Source of the DNA: Phycomyces blakesleeanus NRRL 1555(-)
Lineage: Eukaryota > Mucoromycota > Mucoromycetes > Mucorales > Phycomycetaceae
Direction of reading: 5' to 3'
Assembly (NCBI RefSeq): GCF_001638985.1
Contig: NW_017265153.1
Location: forward strand, 741,776-805,775
DNA: 64,000 nt
The notes beneath the pieces are model-generated. The model did not search any database and was not told the origin of the DNA. It was given only the letters and a program-made list of their open reading frames with translations. A program made the translations under genes and the position numbers. The first letter of the stretch is position 1; the number at the start of each line of letters is the position of its first letter. Positions 11,094 to 22,073 of this stretch are shown here, piece by piece.

Positions 11094-11816
11094 TTCGTGT
11101 CCCTATAAACTTCGCACTGCTCTCAAAGTCGGCAGTCATCGCCACTCTATTGTTTTCTTTTTTTCAACCCTGTACTAACAACAACTTCGCACTGCGTTCA
11201 AAGGCGACAGTCATCGCCACTCTATTGTTTTCTTTTTTCAACCCTGTACTAACAACAACTTTGCACTGCTCTCAAAGGCGACAGTCATCGCCACTCTATT
11301 GTTTTCTTTTTTCAACCCTGTACTAACAACAACTTCGCACTGCTCTCAAAGGCGACAGTCATCGCCACTCTATTGTTTTCTTTTTTCAACCCTGTACTAA
11401 CAACAACTTCGCACTGCTCTCAAAGGCGACAGTCATTGCCACTCTATTGTTTTCTTTTTTCAACCCTGTACTAACAACAACTTCGCACTGCTCTCAAAGG
11501 CGACAGTCATCGCCACTCTATTGTTTTCTTTTTTCAACCCTGTACTAACAACAACTTCGCACTGCGTTCAAAGGCGACAGTCATCGCCACTCTATTGTTT
11601 TCTTTTTTCAACCCTGTACTAACAACAACTTCGCACTGCTCTCAAAGGCGACAGTCATCGCCACTCTATTGTTTTCTTTTTTCAACCCTGTACTAACAAC
11701 AACTTCGCACTGCGTTCAAAGGCGACAGTCATCGCCACTCTATTGTTTTCTTTTTTCAACCCTGTACCAACAACAACTTCGCACCACTTTCAAAGTCGAC
11801 AATACCAATCATACTA
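11094..11816. repeat. 74-bp minisatellite, end of unit 1 (about 9 copies)
   Basis: Tandem 74-bp monomers, starting TTGTTTTCTTTTTTCAACCC, continuing ACTAACAACAACTTCGCACT and ending GACAGTCATCGCCACTCTA. Monomer starts at 11150, 11225, 11299, 11373, 11447, 11521, 11595, 11669 and 11743. A half monomer leads the array. Monomers come in two types (CTGCTCTCAAAGG and CTGCGTTCAAAGG). The last is diverged (TGTACCAAC) and joins the unique part. Confidence 0.95.
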
Positions 11817-12368
11817 TCTTTCTTATTTTATCACTACTGAAAAATAAAAATAAAAATAATAACCATATAATCAAACTTCAGCACTCGGAACCCATATACT
11901 CTATTCTTTTATATCTGAAGTGACATATACTACTATTCTCAGAACTGTCTTTTTACTTTCGCATGCACATGATATCTATATACTTATACCTTCAACACCT
12001 TCTTCAATGAAAATGACCCCATCCTATCACACATAATTTTTAAAAATTCTTACTTTTAGTATATCTTTAAATATCCAGTTCTAGACCAAACAGCCATTGT
12101 CTAACACAAAGTCCTGCCATAGTAATCTCTCTTTATAGATGCACAACATAATCCTCAAACCTATATTTTAAAAAAAAAAAAAGAAACATATATTTCTTAT
12201 ACTCTGTACTCTCATTCTTCTTGTCCCTTTCACTTCAAACAAATTAACTTGGTCTCTCCCTACTCGCATATCTTATTTATTTTAATATCTTTAAATAACT
12301 AAAATAAAATATGATTTATTATTTATTATATGTTTATATAGGTTATGAATTTATTATAAGAGAGATGT

Positions 12369-12427
12369 GTGTGTGGGTAGTCGATGTGTGAGTAGTCGAT
12401 GTGTGGGTAGTCGGTGTGTGGGTAGTT
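12369..12427. repeat. 15-bp minisatellite, unit 2 (4 copies)
   Basis: Same monomer as at 9135 but only four copies (types G, A, G and a variant with TCGGTG). Confidence 0.95.
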
Positions 12428-12661
12428 GAGATAGATATATTTAAAGTGTGTGTATGCAGCCGAGGCATATTTGTGTCTGTAGTTGAGGTGTGAGAGAAAA
12501 GGGGGCGTTGTGGGTGGGGGGTGCCATAACCAGTGGTCATATGGGAGAGGAAAAGTTTATTTTCTAACAAATCGCAAAAACTATAATCATTTATAGTTTT
12601 GAGGTAATGCATTTGGTAATCCAAAGGTTTCTCTAAAGTAATAAGGTAAAGATAAAGTTTT

Positions 12662-12744
12662 CGCATCCGTAGTGCGGATGCGATTCTAATAACGCATCCG
12701 TAGTGCGGATGCGATTCCAATAACGCATCCGTAGTGCGGATGCG
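12662..12744. repeat. three tandem 30-bp hairpin repeats, unit 2
   Basis: Identical in sequence and spacing to the triplet at 9562-9644. Confidence 0.95.
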
Positions 12745-13063
12745 ATGGTCATGCATGAAATAACAGGTTTATCGTAAAAAAAAAGCCTGGGTAACCGCCC
12801 AAGTAAGTTTGTTTGTTTTGTCTAAAAAAAGTATAGAATCATATGAAAATCAAAATAAACCAACCAAAAATAGAAAGCAAAGCACTTTGATACTTTATAC
12901 ACGATACTCTACAGTTAACTAATAGCTTGTGTTTTTTGGTTTATATCTTTGTTCGTGCAAATAATCAAGCCTTTTGATATTTCATATTAATATATTAGTA
13001 TATATAATGAATTCCAATATCTTATTTTTATCTAATTCCAAAAGGCTTTATTTTAATAATGAA

Positions 13064-14177
13064 TTTTTTTGTTTGTATGGAGCTGTGACAGGCTCAGATT
13101 TATTAAAGTTCTCTGAATGAGTAGGGCAAAAGAGAAAATTACAACATTTGTTTTGAGGGTTTATGGGGGTTATTTGATGTTTTTGGCTTTTTGGTTTTTG
13201 ACTTGTTTTTGTGTGATTTAAACTTTTTTTTTTTTTTTTGTTAAAATGTTAATGTGGTGTTATGCGAGGGAAGAGTCAGCGGAGTCAAGCTCGAGCTCTG
13301 AGCAGATGCGGGAGATTGATTTCCTAGCAGTGGCAAGAACCAAGGAAGGTAAAAAGGGAGCAGAGTTAAAGTGGAGTGCCCAATGGTGGTCCCAGATAGC
13401 AAGGATGGTCAGTCCGAAAACCGAGGCGGCTGGAATACTGGGGTTCAGCGTGGGAGGGAAGAGAAAGGATGTGAATGCCGAGGAAAGTGCAGAAGGTGGT
13501 GGGACGGTGCCGAAAAATTCTAACCAAATGCCTAACCACACCGCAGATTTCAAAGGACAAGAAAGAAGAAAATGCTCTTGCGTCTCGATTGACATCTGGC
13601 AGATATTGCAGAGAGGTGAAGAAACAGTGAAGGGCATAATGTGGTGCAGAAGAGCTCGGCACGATAGTTTGTTGTGTAAGCCGCGAAACCAAACATTACG
13701 GGCCCGGTGAGGAAGTGCGAAAGACCAGAAAGAGTGCAGTTGGCGAGGGCTAAGATGGGGGCTAAGTGGTTGAGCATTAGCATGATGATGAGAACAGGTC
13801 AGCCGGTAAGAGCGCGTGGACAAGCGTGACCAAGGTTTGCCGAGGACCAGAGCAGAGATGAAGGGATCAAAGTCAAAGGGGGACCCATCTCGAGGAGGCA
13901 TATCCAAATGTCGCGATTCTAGGATGAATGTAGGAATACAAGCTCTGAAAAGGATAGGGTGAGCCACAAGTGAACGGTCGAGAAGTCTTTGCAGGATACG
14001 ATTAAGAGTGATAAATCGAGGAAGAGGTCTAGCAGGGGCAATGGGCATCAGGACGTCCAAATTATGATCAATTTGGTATAGGTGGTTAACCTTCAGTCTC
14101 GCCAAGATTGTCGGTAGGGCGGATGAGAGGGAGGGCTATTAACCATGGAGGACAAGGGCAACATAAGGCACGTGGAT
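13064..14177 (-). mobile_element. 3' end of a non-LTR (LINE) retrotransposon inserted in unit 2
   Basis: Unit 2 breaks at TTTTAATAATGA (about 13063), where the other copies continue AAAAGGCTGG. The inserted DNA is read on the minus strand: a reverse-transcriptase C-terminal region, stop at 13260, an A-rich run (T run on plus strand at about 13221-13238), an A-rich 3' UTR and an A-rich end against the unit. The 5' side runs into the assembly gap, so the insertion's length and any target-site duplication are unknown. It is clearly higher in GC than its surroundings. Confidence 0.8.
13260..14105 (-). pseudogene. LINE ORF2 C-terminal fragment with RT zinc-binding (zf-RVT) domain
   Basis: 281-codon frame resembling the end of LINE reverse transcriptases: SFWSFALPHRARNVWFRGLHNKLSCR, then a zinc-knuckle CNICQMSIETQEHFLLSCPL (Cys, Cys, His, Cys), then VWLGIWLEFFG. 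This is the zf-RVT pattern that follows the polymerase. The polymerase and endonuclease parts are absent. In this frame a TAG lies about 30 bases upstream of 14105, and the N gap starts at 14178. Either the copy is broken or its 5' part is in the unsequenced stretch. The plus-strand frame at 13246-13710 is a shadow. Confidence 0.8.
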
Positions 14178-14277
14178 NNNNNNNNNNNNNNNNNNNNNNN
14201 NNNNNNNNNNNNNNNNNNNNNNNNNNNNNNNNNNNNNNNNNNNNNNNNNNNNNNNNNNNNNNNNNNNNNNNNNNNNN
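14178..14277. other. assembly gap (100 N)
   Basis: Exactly 100 N, the usual placeholder for a gap of unknown size. It falls between a LINE fragment and the right part of repeat unit 2, as expected where an assembler fails in near-identical repeats. Confidence 0.98.
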
Positions 14278-14456
14278 TTGGGGATCGTCATTCATATTGT
14301 ATTGCAACTCAAAGTGGACCGAAAGCGACGCAATACGAAAAGGAAGCGCACTCTTTTGAAAAATAAAATAAAAAATGAAATACTCTTTATTTTATATTTT
14401 TGACGACTGTTCACTGTATATGCGACTCTAACAAAAAATAAGCCCTTGGTCAAGCC

Positions 14457-14957
14457 TTCGTGTCCCTATAAACTTCGCACTGCTCTCAAAGTCGGCAGTC
14501 ATCGCCACTCTATTGTTTTCTTTTTTTCAACCCTGTACTAACAACAACTTCGCACTGCGTTCAAAGGCGACAGTCATCGCCACTCTATTGTTTTCTTTTT
14601 TCAACCCTGTACTAACAACAACTTCGCACTGCTCTCAAAGGCGACAGTCATCGCCACTCTATTGTTTTCTTTTTTCAACCCTGTACTAACAACAACTTCG
14701 CACTGCTCTCAAAGGCGACAGTCATCGCCACTCTATTGTTTTCTTTTTTCAACCCTGTACTAACAACAACTTCGCACTGCTCTCAAAGGCGACAGTCATC
14801 GCCACTCTATTGTTTTCTTTTTTCAACCCTGTACTAACAACAACTTCGCACTGCTCTCAAAGGCGACAGTCATCGCCACTCTATTGTTTTCTTTTTTCAA
14901 CCCTGTACCAACAACAACTTCGCACCACTTTCAAAGTCGACAATACCAATCATACTA
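14457..14957. repeat. 74-bp minisatellite, end of unit 2 (6 copies)
   Basis: Monomer starts at 14513, 14588, 14662, 14736, 14810 and 14884, with a leading half monomer. Same monomer types as the first array but three fewer copies. Confidence 0.95.
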
Positions 14958-15509
14958 TCTTTCTTATTTTATCACTACTGAAAAATAAAAATAAAAATAA
15001 TAACCATATAATCAAACTTCAGCACTCGGAACCCATATACTCTATTCTTTTATATCTGAAGTGACATATACTACTATTCTCAGAACTGTCTTTTTACTTT
15101 CGCATGCACATGATATCTATATACTTATACCTTCAACACCTTCTTCAATGAAAATGACCCCATCCTATCACACATAATTTTTAAAAATTCTTACTTTTAG
15201 TATATCTTTAAATATCCAGTTCTAGACCAAACAGCCATTGTCTAACACAAAGTCCTGCCATAGTAATCTCTCTTTATAGATGCACAACATAATCCTCAAA
15301 CCTATATTTTAAAAAAAAAAAAGAAACATATATTTCTTATACTCTGTACTCTCATTCTTCTTGTCCCTTTCACTTCAAACAAATTAACTTGGTCTCTCCC
15401 TACTCGCATATCTTATTTATTTTAATATCTTTAAATAACTAAAATAAAATATGATTTATTATTTATTATATGTTTATATAGGTTATGAATTTATTATAAG
15501 AGAGATGTG

Positions 15510-15716
15510 TGTGTGGGTAGTCGATGTGTGGGTAGTCGATGTGTGGGTAGTCGATGTGTGAGTAGTCGATGTGTGGGTAGTCGATGTGTGGGTAGTCGAT
15601 GTGTGAGTAGTCGATGTGTGGGTAGTCGATGTGTGGGTAGTCGATGTGTGGGTAGTCGATGTGTGAGTAGTCGATGTGTGGGTAGTCGATGTGTGGGTAG
15701 TCGATGTGTGGGTAGT
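15510..15716. repeat. 15-bp minisatellite, unit 3 (14 copies)
   Basis: Variant order GGGAGGAGGGAGGG: the unit 1 pattern plus one extra G-type copy at the front, showing that units 1 and 3 are close relatives. Confidence 0.95.
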
Positions 15717-15951
15717 TGAGATAGATATATTTAAAGTGTGTGTATGCAGCCGAGGCATATTTGTGTCTGTAGTTGAGGTGTGAGAGAAAAGGGGGCGTTG
15801 TGGGTGGGGGGTGCCATAACCAGTGGTCATATGGGAGAGGAAAAGTTTATTTTCTAACAAATCGCAAAAACTATAATCATTTATAGTTTTGAGGTAATGC
15901 ATTTGGTAATCCAAAGGTTTCTCTAAAGTAATAAGGTAAAGATAAAGTTTT

Positions 15952-16034
15952 CGCATCCGTAGTGCGGATGCGATTCTAATAACGCATCCGTAGTGCGGAT
16001 GCGATTCCAATAACGCATCCGTAGTGCGGATGCG
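15952..16034. repeat. three tandem 30-bp hairpin repeats, unit 3
   Basis: Same triplet as in units 1, 2 and 4. Confidence 0.95.
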
Positions 16035-17477
16035 ATGGTCATGCATGAAATAACAGGTTTATCGTAAAAAAAAAGCCTGGGTAACCGCCCAAGTAAGTTT
16101 GTTTGTTTTGTCTAAAAAAAGTATAGAATCATATGAAAATCAAAATAAACCAACCAAAAATAGAAAGCAAAGCACTTTGATACTTTATACACGATACTCT
16201 ACAGTTAGCTAATAGCTTGAATTTTTTGGTTTATATCTTTGTTCGTGCAAATAATCAAACCTTTTGATATCTCATATTAATATATTAGTATATATAATGA
16301 ATTCCAATATCTTATTTTGATCTAATTCCAAAAGGCTTTATTTTAATAATGAAAAAGGCTGGTACTATTATATTCAATAATTATATATTTCTTTGCGATT
16401 ATTTAAATAGTAACTCGACTGAAATATGTCTATAGCTTGTATCATTTATTTCCCATTCAATTTTTCAAATATACTCTTATTTAAAACTATTTAAACAGCA
16501 ACTTAAACAAATAGATATCTTTGGCTTGTACCATATACTTCTCAAGCAGTTTATTAAATAGTTCTGTGCAAGAATATATATATTTCGGCTGCAAAAGATT
16601 TTGATTAAAATTAAATCCGATCCGAGCTATAAGCAACAATATGAGGTTTAATACATCTTTATAACAGTTTGATCCACTGGATATTTATGGATCAATTAAC
16701 ACTCTACTTCCTTTAATTCGCTTTCTCTCTCATTTTCTTTTTATTTATAAGTCTAATCCAAGTTGATATATATCTATATATTATCAAGTTATTTTAAAAT
16801 GAATTGTGTTCATATACTAAAAGTTACTCTAGGACTATATATATATAATCTGTTAGTATATTTCAGATGAGCTCTTACACCTACCTTTTTTCCCTCTTTA
16901 ATACACACGCACACACTTGGGGATCTGTCTACCAGTCAATTGGCTGCACTGGTACAATATATACGATATTGTCTATTTCTTTTTATATCTTTTTACAAAC
17001 TAAGGGTTCTAATCGACAATTCGGACAGCACGCACTTTTTTGTAAACTGGTATTACTGATCGGTGGTGCAGACACCCTTTGTGTACCCACAAGTGAAAGA
17101 ATCATAGCAGGGTCCATTGACAGGGATACTGTTACCCATACAAAGGTTTAAAGACCGTATGGTACTCACTTACAATCGTTGAGAGAGGACTGTGTATTCA
17201 AAACCCTTCACTGTGCTGTAACCAAAACAAAAAAAAAATCTTTTTAACGATGGCTTGAATCTTCTTTCGACATTCCGCCATCCCAGTCGAGGATCTTCAT
17301 TCCTGTTGGGGATCGTCATTCATATTGTATTGCAACTCAAAGTGGACCGAAAGCGACGCAATACGAAAAGGAAGCGCACTCTTTTGAAAAATAAAATAAA
17401 AAATGAAATACTCTTTATTTTATATTTTTGACGACTGTTCACTGTATATGCGACTCTAACAAAAAATAAGCCCTTGG

Positions 17478-17912
17478 TCAAGCCTTCGTGTCCCTATAAA
17501 CTTCGCACTGCTCTCAAAGTCGGCAGTCATCGTCACTCTATTGTTTTCTTTTTTTCAACCCTGTACTAACGACAACTTCGCACTGCGTTCAAAGGCGACA
17601 GTCATCGCCACTCTATTGTTTTCTTTTTTTCAACCCTGTACTAACAACAACTTCGCACTGCGTTCAAAGGCGACAGTCATCGCCACTCTATTGTTTTCTT
17701 TTTTCAACCCTGTACTAACAACAACTTCGCACTGCGTTCAAAGGCGACAGTCATCGCCACTCTATTGTTTTCTTTTTTCAACCCTGTACTAACAACAACT
17801 TCGCACTGCGTTCAAAGGCGACAGTCATCGCCACTCTATTGTTTTCTTTTTTCAACCCTGTACCAACAACAACTTCGCACCACTTTCAAAGTCGACAATA
17901 CCAATCATACTA
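17478..17912. repeat. 74-bp minisatellite, end of unit 3 (5 copies)
   Basis: Monomer starts at 17541, 17616, 17691, 17765 and 17839. The first monomer carries private changes (ACTAACGACAAC; ATCGTCACTC) that recur only in the next array. Confidence 0.95.
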
Positions 17913-18462
17913 TCTTTCTTATTTTATCACTACTGAAAAATAAAAATAAAAATAATAACCATATAATCAAACTTCAGCACTCGGAACCCATATACTCTAT
18001 TCTTTTATATCTGAAGTGACATATACTACTATTCTCAGAACTGTCTTTTTACTTTCGCATGCACATGATATCTATATACTTATACCTTCAACACCTTCTT
18101 CAATGAAAATGACCCCATCCTATCACACATAATTTTTAAAAATTCTTACTTTTAGTATATCTTTAAATATCCAGTTCTAGACCAAACAGCCATTGTCTAA
18201 CACAAAGTCCTGCCATAGTAATCTCTCTTTATAGATGCACAACATAATCCTCAAACCTATATTTTTAAAAAAAAAAGAAACATATATTTCTTATACTCTG
18301 TACTCTCATTCTTCTTGTCCCTTTCACTTCAAACAAATTAACTTGGTCTCTCCCTACTCGCATATCTTATTTATTTTAATATCTTTAAATAACTAAAATA
18401 AAATATGATTTATTATTTATTATATGTTTATATAGGTTATGAATTTATTATAAGAGAGATGT

Positions 18463-18564
18463 GTGTGTGGGTAGTCGATGTGTGGGTAGTCGATGTGTGG
18501 GTAGTCGATGTGTGGGTAGTCGATGTGTGGGTAGTCGATGTGTGGGTAGTCGATGTGTGGGTAG
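18463..18564. repeat. 15-bp minisatellite, unit 4 (7 copies)
   Basis: Seven copies, all of the G type; no A-type copies, unlike units 1-3. Confidence 0.95.
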
Positions 18565-18800
18565 TTGAGATAGATATATTTAAAGTGTGTGTATGCAGCC
18601 GAGGCATATTTGTGTCTGTAGTTGAGGTGTGAGAGAAAAGGGGGCGTTGTGGGTGGGGGGTGCCATAACCAGTGGTCATATGGGAGAGGAAAAGTTTATT
18701 TTCTAACAAATCGCAAAAACTATAATCATTTATAGTTTTGAGGTAATGCATTTGGTAATCCAAAGGTTTCTCTAAAGTAATAAGGTAAAGATAAAGTTTT

Positions 18801-18883
18801 CGCATCCGTAGTGCGGATGCGATTCTAATAACGCATCCGTAGTGCGGATGCGATTCCAATAACGCATCCGTAGTGCGGATGCG
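18801..18883. repeat. three tandem 30-bp hairpin repeats, unit 4
   Basis: Same triplet as in units 1-3, unchanged. Confidence 0.95.
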
Positions 18884-20325
18884 ATGGTCATGCATGAAAT
18901 AACAGGTTTATCGTAAAAAAAAGCCTGGGTAACCGCCCAAGTAAGTTTGTTTGTTTTGTCTAAAAAAAGTATAGAATCATATGAAAATCAAAATAAACCA
19001 ACCAAAAATAGAAAGCAAAGCACTTTGATACTTTATACACGATACTCTACAGTTAGCTAATAGCTTGAATTTTTTGGTTTATATCTTTGTTCGTGCAAAT
19101 AATCAAGCCTTTTGATATCTCATATTAATATATTAGTATATATAATGAATTCCAATATCTTATTTTGATCTAATTCCAAAAGGCTTTATTTTAATAATGA
19201 AAAAGGCTGGTACTATTATATTCAATAATTATATATTTCTTTGCGATTATTTAAATAGTAACTCGACTGAAATATGTCTATAGCTTGTATCATTTATTTC
19301 CCATTCAATTTTTCAAATATACTCTTATTTAAAACTATTTAAACAGCAACTTAAACAAATAGATATCTTTGGCTTGTACCATATACTTCTCAAGCAGTTT
19401 ATTAAATAGTTCTGTGCAAGAATATATATATTTCGGCTGCAAAAGATTTTGATTAAAATTAAATCCGATCCGAGCTATAAGCAACAATATGAGGTTTAAT
19501 ACATCTTTATAACAGTTTGATCCACTGGATATTTATGGATCAATTAACACTCTACTTCCTTTAATTCGCTTTCTCTCTCATTTTCTTTTTATTTATAAGT
19601 CTAATCCAAGTTGATATATATCTATATATTATCAAGTTATTTTAAAATGAATTGTGTTCATATACTAAAAGTTACTCTAGGACTATATATATATAATCTG
19701 TTAGTATATTTCAGATGAGCTCTTACACCTACCTTTTTTCCCTCTTTAATACACACGCACACACTTGGGGATCTGTCTACCAGTCAATTGGCTGCACTGG
19801 TACAATATATACGATATTGTCTATTTCTTTTTATATCTTTTTACAAACTAAGGGTTCTAATCGACAATTCGGACAGCACGCACTTTTTTGTAAACTGGTA
19901 TTACTGATCGGTGGTGCAGACACCCTTTGTGTACCCACAAGTGAAAGAATCATAGCAGGGTCCATTGACAGGGATACTGTTACCCATACAAAGGTTTAAA
20001 GACCGTATGGTACTCACTTACAATCGTTGAGAGAGGACTGTGTATTCAAAACCCTTCACTGTGCTGTAACCAAAACAAAAAAAAAATCTTTTTAACGATG
20101 GCTTGAATCTTCTTTCGACATTCCGCCATCCCAGTCGAGGATCTTCATTCCTGTTGGGGATCGTCATTCATATTGTATTGCAACTCAAAGTGGACCGAAA
20201 GCGACGCAATACGAAAAGGAAGCGCACTCTTTTGAAAAATAAAATAAAAAATGAAATACTCTTTATTTTATATTTTTGACGACTGTTCACTGTATATGCG
20301 ACTCTAACAAAAAATAAGCCCTTGG

Positions 20326-20760
20326 TCAAGCCTTCGTGTCCCTATAAACTTCGCACTGCTCTCAAAGTCGGCAGTCATCGTCACTCTATTGTTTTCTTTT
20401 TTTCAACCCTGTACTAACGACAACTTCGCACTGCGTTCAAAGGCGACAGTCATCGCCACTCTATTGTTTTCTTTTTTTCAACCCTGTACTAACAACAACT
20501 TCGCACTGCGTTCAAAGGCGACAGTCATCGCCACTCTATTGTTTTCTTTTTTCAACCCTGTACTAACAACAACTTCGCACTGCGTTCAAAGGCGACAGTC
20601 ATCGCCACTCTATTGTTTTCTTTTTTCAACCCTGTACTAACAACAACTTCGCACTGCGTTCAAAGGCGACAGTCATCGCCACTCTATTGTTTTCTTTTTT
20701 CAACCCTGTACCAACAACAACTTCGCACCACTTTCAAAGTCGACAATACCAATCATACTA
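20326..20760. repeat. 74-bp minisatellite, end of unit 4 (5 copies)
   Basis: Monomer starts at 20389, 20464, 20539, 20613 and 20687. The array shares copy number and private variants with the one at 17478-17912, pointing to a recent 2848-bp duplication. Confidence 0.95.
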
Positions 20761-21323
20761 TCTTTCTTATTTTATCACTACTGAAAAATAAAAATAAAAA
20801 TAATAACCATATAATCAAACTTCAGCACTCGGAACCCATATACTCTATTCTTTTATATCTGAAGTGACATATACTACTATTCTCAGAACTGTCTTTTTAC
20901 TTTCGCATGCACATGATATCTATATACTTATACCTTCAACACCTTCTTCAATGAAAATGACCCCATCCTATCACACATAATTTTTAAAAATTCTTACTTT
21001 TAGTATATCTTTAAATATCCAGTTCTAGACCAAACAGCCATTGTCTAACACAAAGTCCTGCCATAGTAATCTCTCTTTATAGATGCACAACATAATCCTC
21101 AAACCTATATTTTTAAAAAAAAAAGAAACATATATTGGGCTTATTGTAATATTTTAATTTTTCAACTAAATTAGCTACTAATATAATATATATTATAAAA
21201 GTACGGTAACATCAAAGACATATCATGAAAACCATTAGACAGAGCAATAGAGTAACCATGTCATATTTTGCAAGCACCAACATTTGTGTCGGAGATATAC
21301 ATTTTTATTTTTGTTTAACCTTA

Positions 21324-21400
21324 CTTATATTTAGGTTAAGTGGTTAGCGCTGTTACTACTTCAAGCCAGGTCCGGCGTTCAATTCTCAGTAGAGTATATG
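21324..21400 (+). pseudogene. degenerate tRNA-like sequence (tRNA relic or SINE head)
   Basis: 77-nt stretch with an A-box-like segment (TTAAGTGGTTAGCGC), a B-box-like segment (GCGTTCAATTCTC) at the right distance, and ends (CTTATAT / GTATATG) that pair at six of seven positions. The D and T stems pair poorly and no anticodon can be assigned. A T-rich run follows at about 21407. It looks like a decayed tRNA or the head of a tRNA-derived SINE. Confidence 0.4.
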
Positions 21401-21948
21401 TTTGGGTTTTTTTTTAGTTTTATATATCATGATAGAATCTTTTAATTTTTTTTAAAAAAAAATTGGTAAAGATTATATATTTTAGTAAGATTATATCTTT
21501 GAATGATTAATTATTCCATGCATTATGTGAGAACAATTAATAGATTAGTATTATCTTTATAGTTCTGACAAATGTTTTATTTTTATACTAATCATACAAA
21601 ATGATTAATGTATTAAATAAAGAAGCTATAATAGTTGTTGCTTTATTCAAGCATATTATTTTCAGTCGCGACTCTCAAAAATAAAGTAAGATAAAAATTT
21701 TCAAAATCTGACTTTTATATTAATCAAGGTAAAGCAAGTGATAGAAACTAAAAAAAGCAATAGATTTGATTGCTTCATAGTTTAAATACTAGGTTAACAG
21801 TAAAAAAAATCATTTAATATTTCCACTTTTATATTTTTTGTAATAAGCATTTATTAAAGACAATAGCATTTTTACCTCTTATTTTTTTTATTGTATATGG
21901 AAGTAGTCACATTTTTTTTTTCGGAATTAGAGGTAAATGTTTGATCAC

Positions 21949-22073
21949 TTGGTGTGGACAGACTAAAAGCTCAAAAAAAGACCAAAATTAATTAAAACTC
22001 TTGCCCAATGATATGACTTAAAATTTGTTCTTCTTTTGCACTTTTTTTTGAACTTTTAGTCTGTCTACACCAA
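21949..22073. mobile_element. MITE-like element with 21-bp-plus inverted ends
   Basis: 125 bp bounded by TTGGTGTGGACAGACTAAAA and its near-perfect complement (TTTTAGTCTGTCTACACCAA). The similarity runs on through an A/T run. Interior has no coding capacity. Only one copy is seen in this window and no clear target duplication was found. Confidence 0.55.

Larger units (their letters stand above)
8511..21136. repeat. head-to-tail array of 2.8-3.2 kb units (about 4.2 copies)
   Basis: Taking the last monomer of the 74-bp repeat as zero, units start at about 8511, 11743, 14884, 17839 and 20687. Spacings are 3232, 3141, 2955 and 2848 bp. Each unit runs: end of a 74-bp minisatellite, unique 600 bp, 15-bp minisatellite, three 30-bp hairpin repeats, about 800 bp AT-rich, a 94-codon open frame, then a new 74-bp array. 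Unit 2 is interrupted by a LINE 3' end and an assembly gap. Unit 5 stops abruptly at about 21136 inside the unique part. Copies differ mostly by minisatellite copy number and scattered point changes. No transposase or terminal repeat was found that would make the unit a known transposon. Confidence 0.9.

Noticed and set aside
13246..13710. Plus-strand 154-codon open frame
   Set aside because: Lies opposite the LINE reverse-transcriptase tail, whose minus-strand reading has the zinc-knuckle motif.
8511..21136. CRISPR-like array
   Set aside because: Repeats are directly adjacent with no unique spacers, nested at three scales, in a eukaryotic intron-rich context. They are minisatellites.
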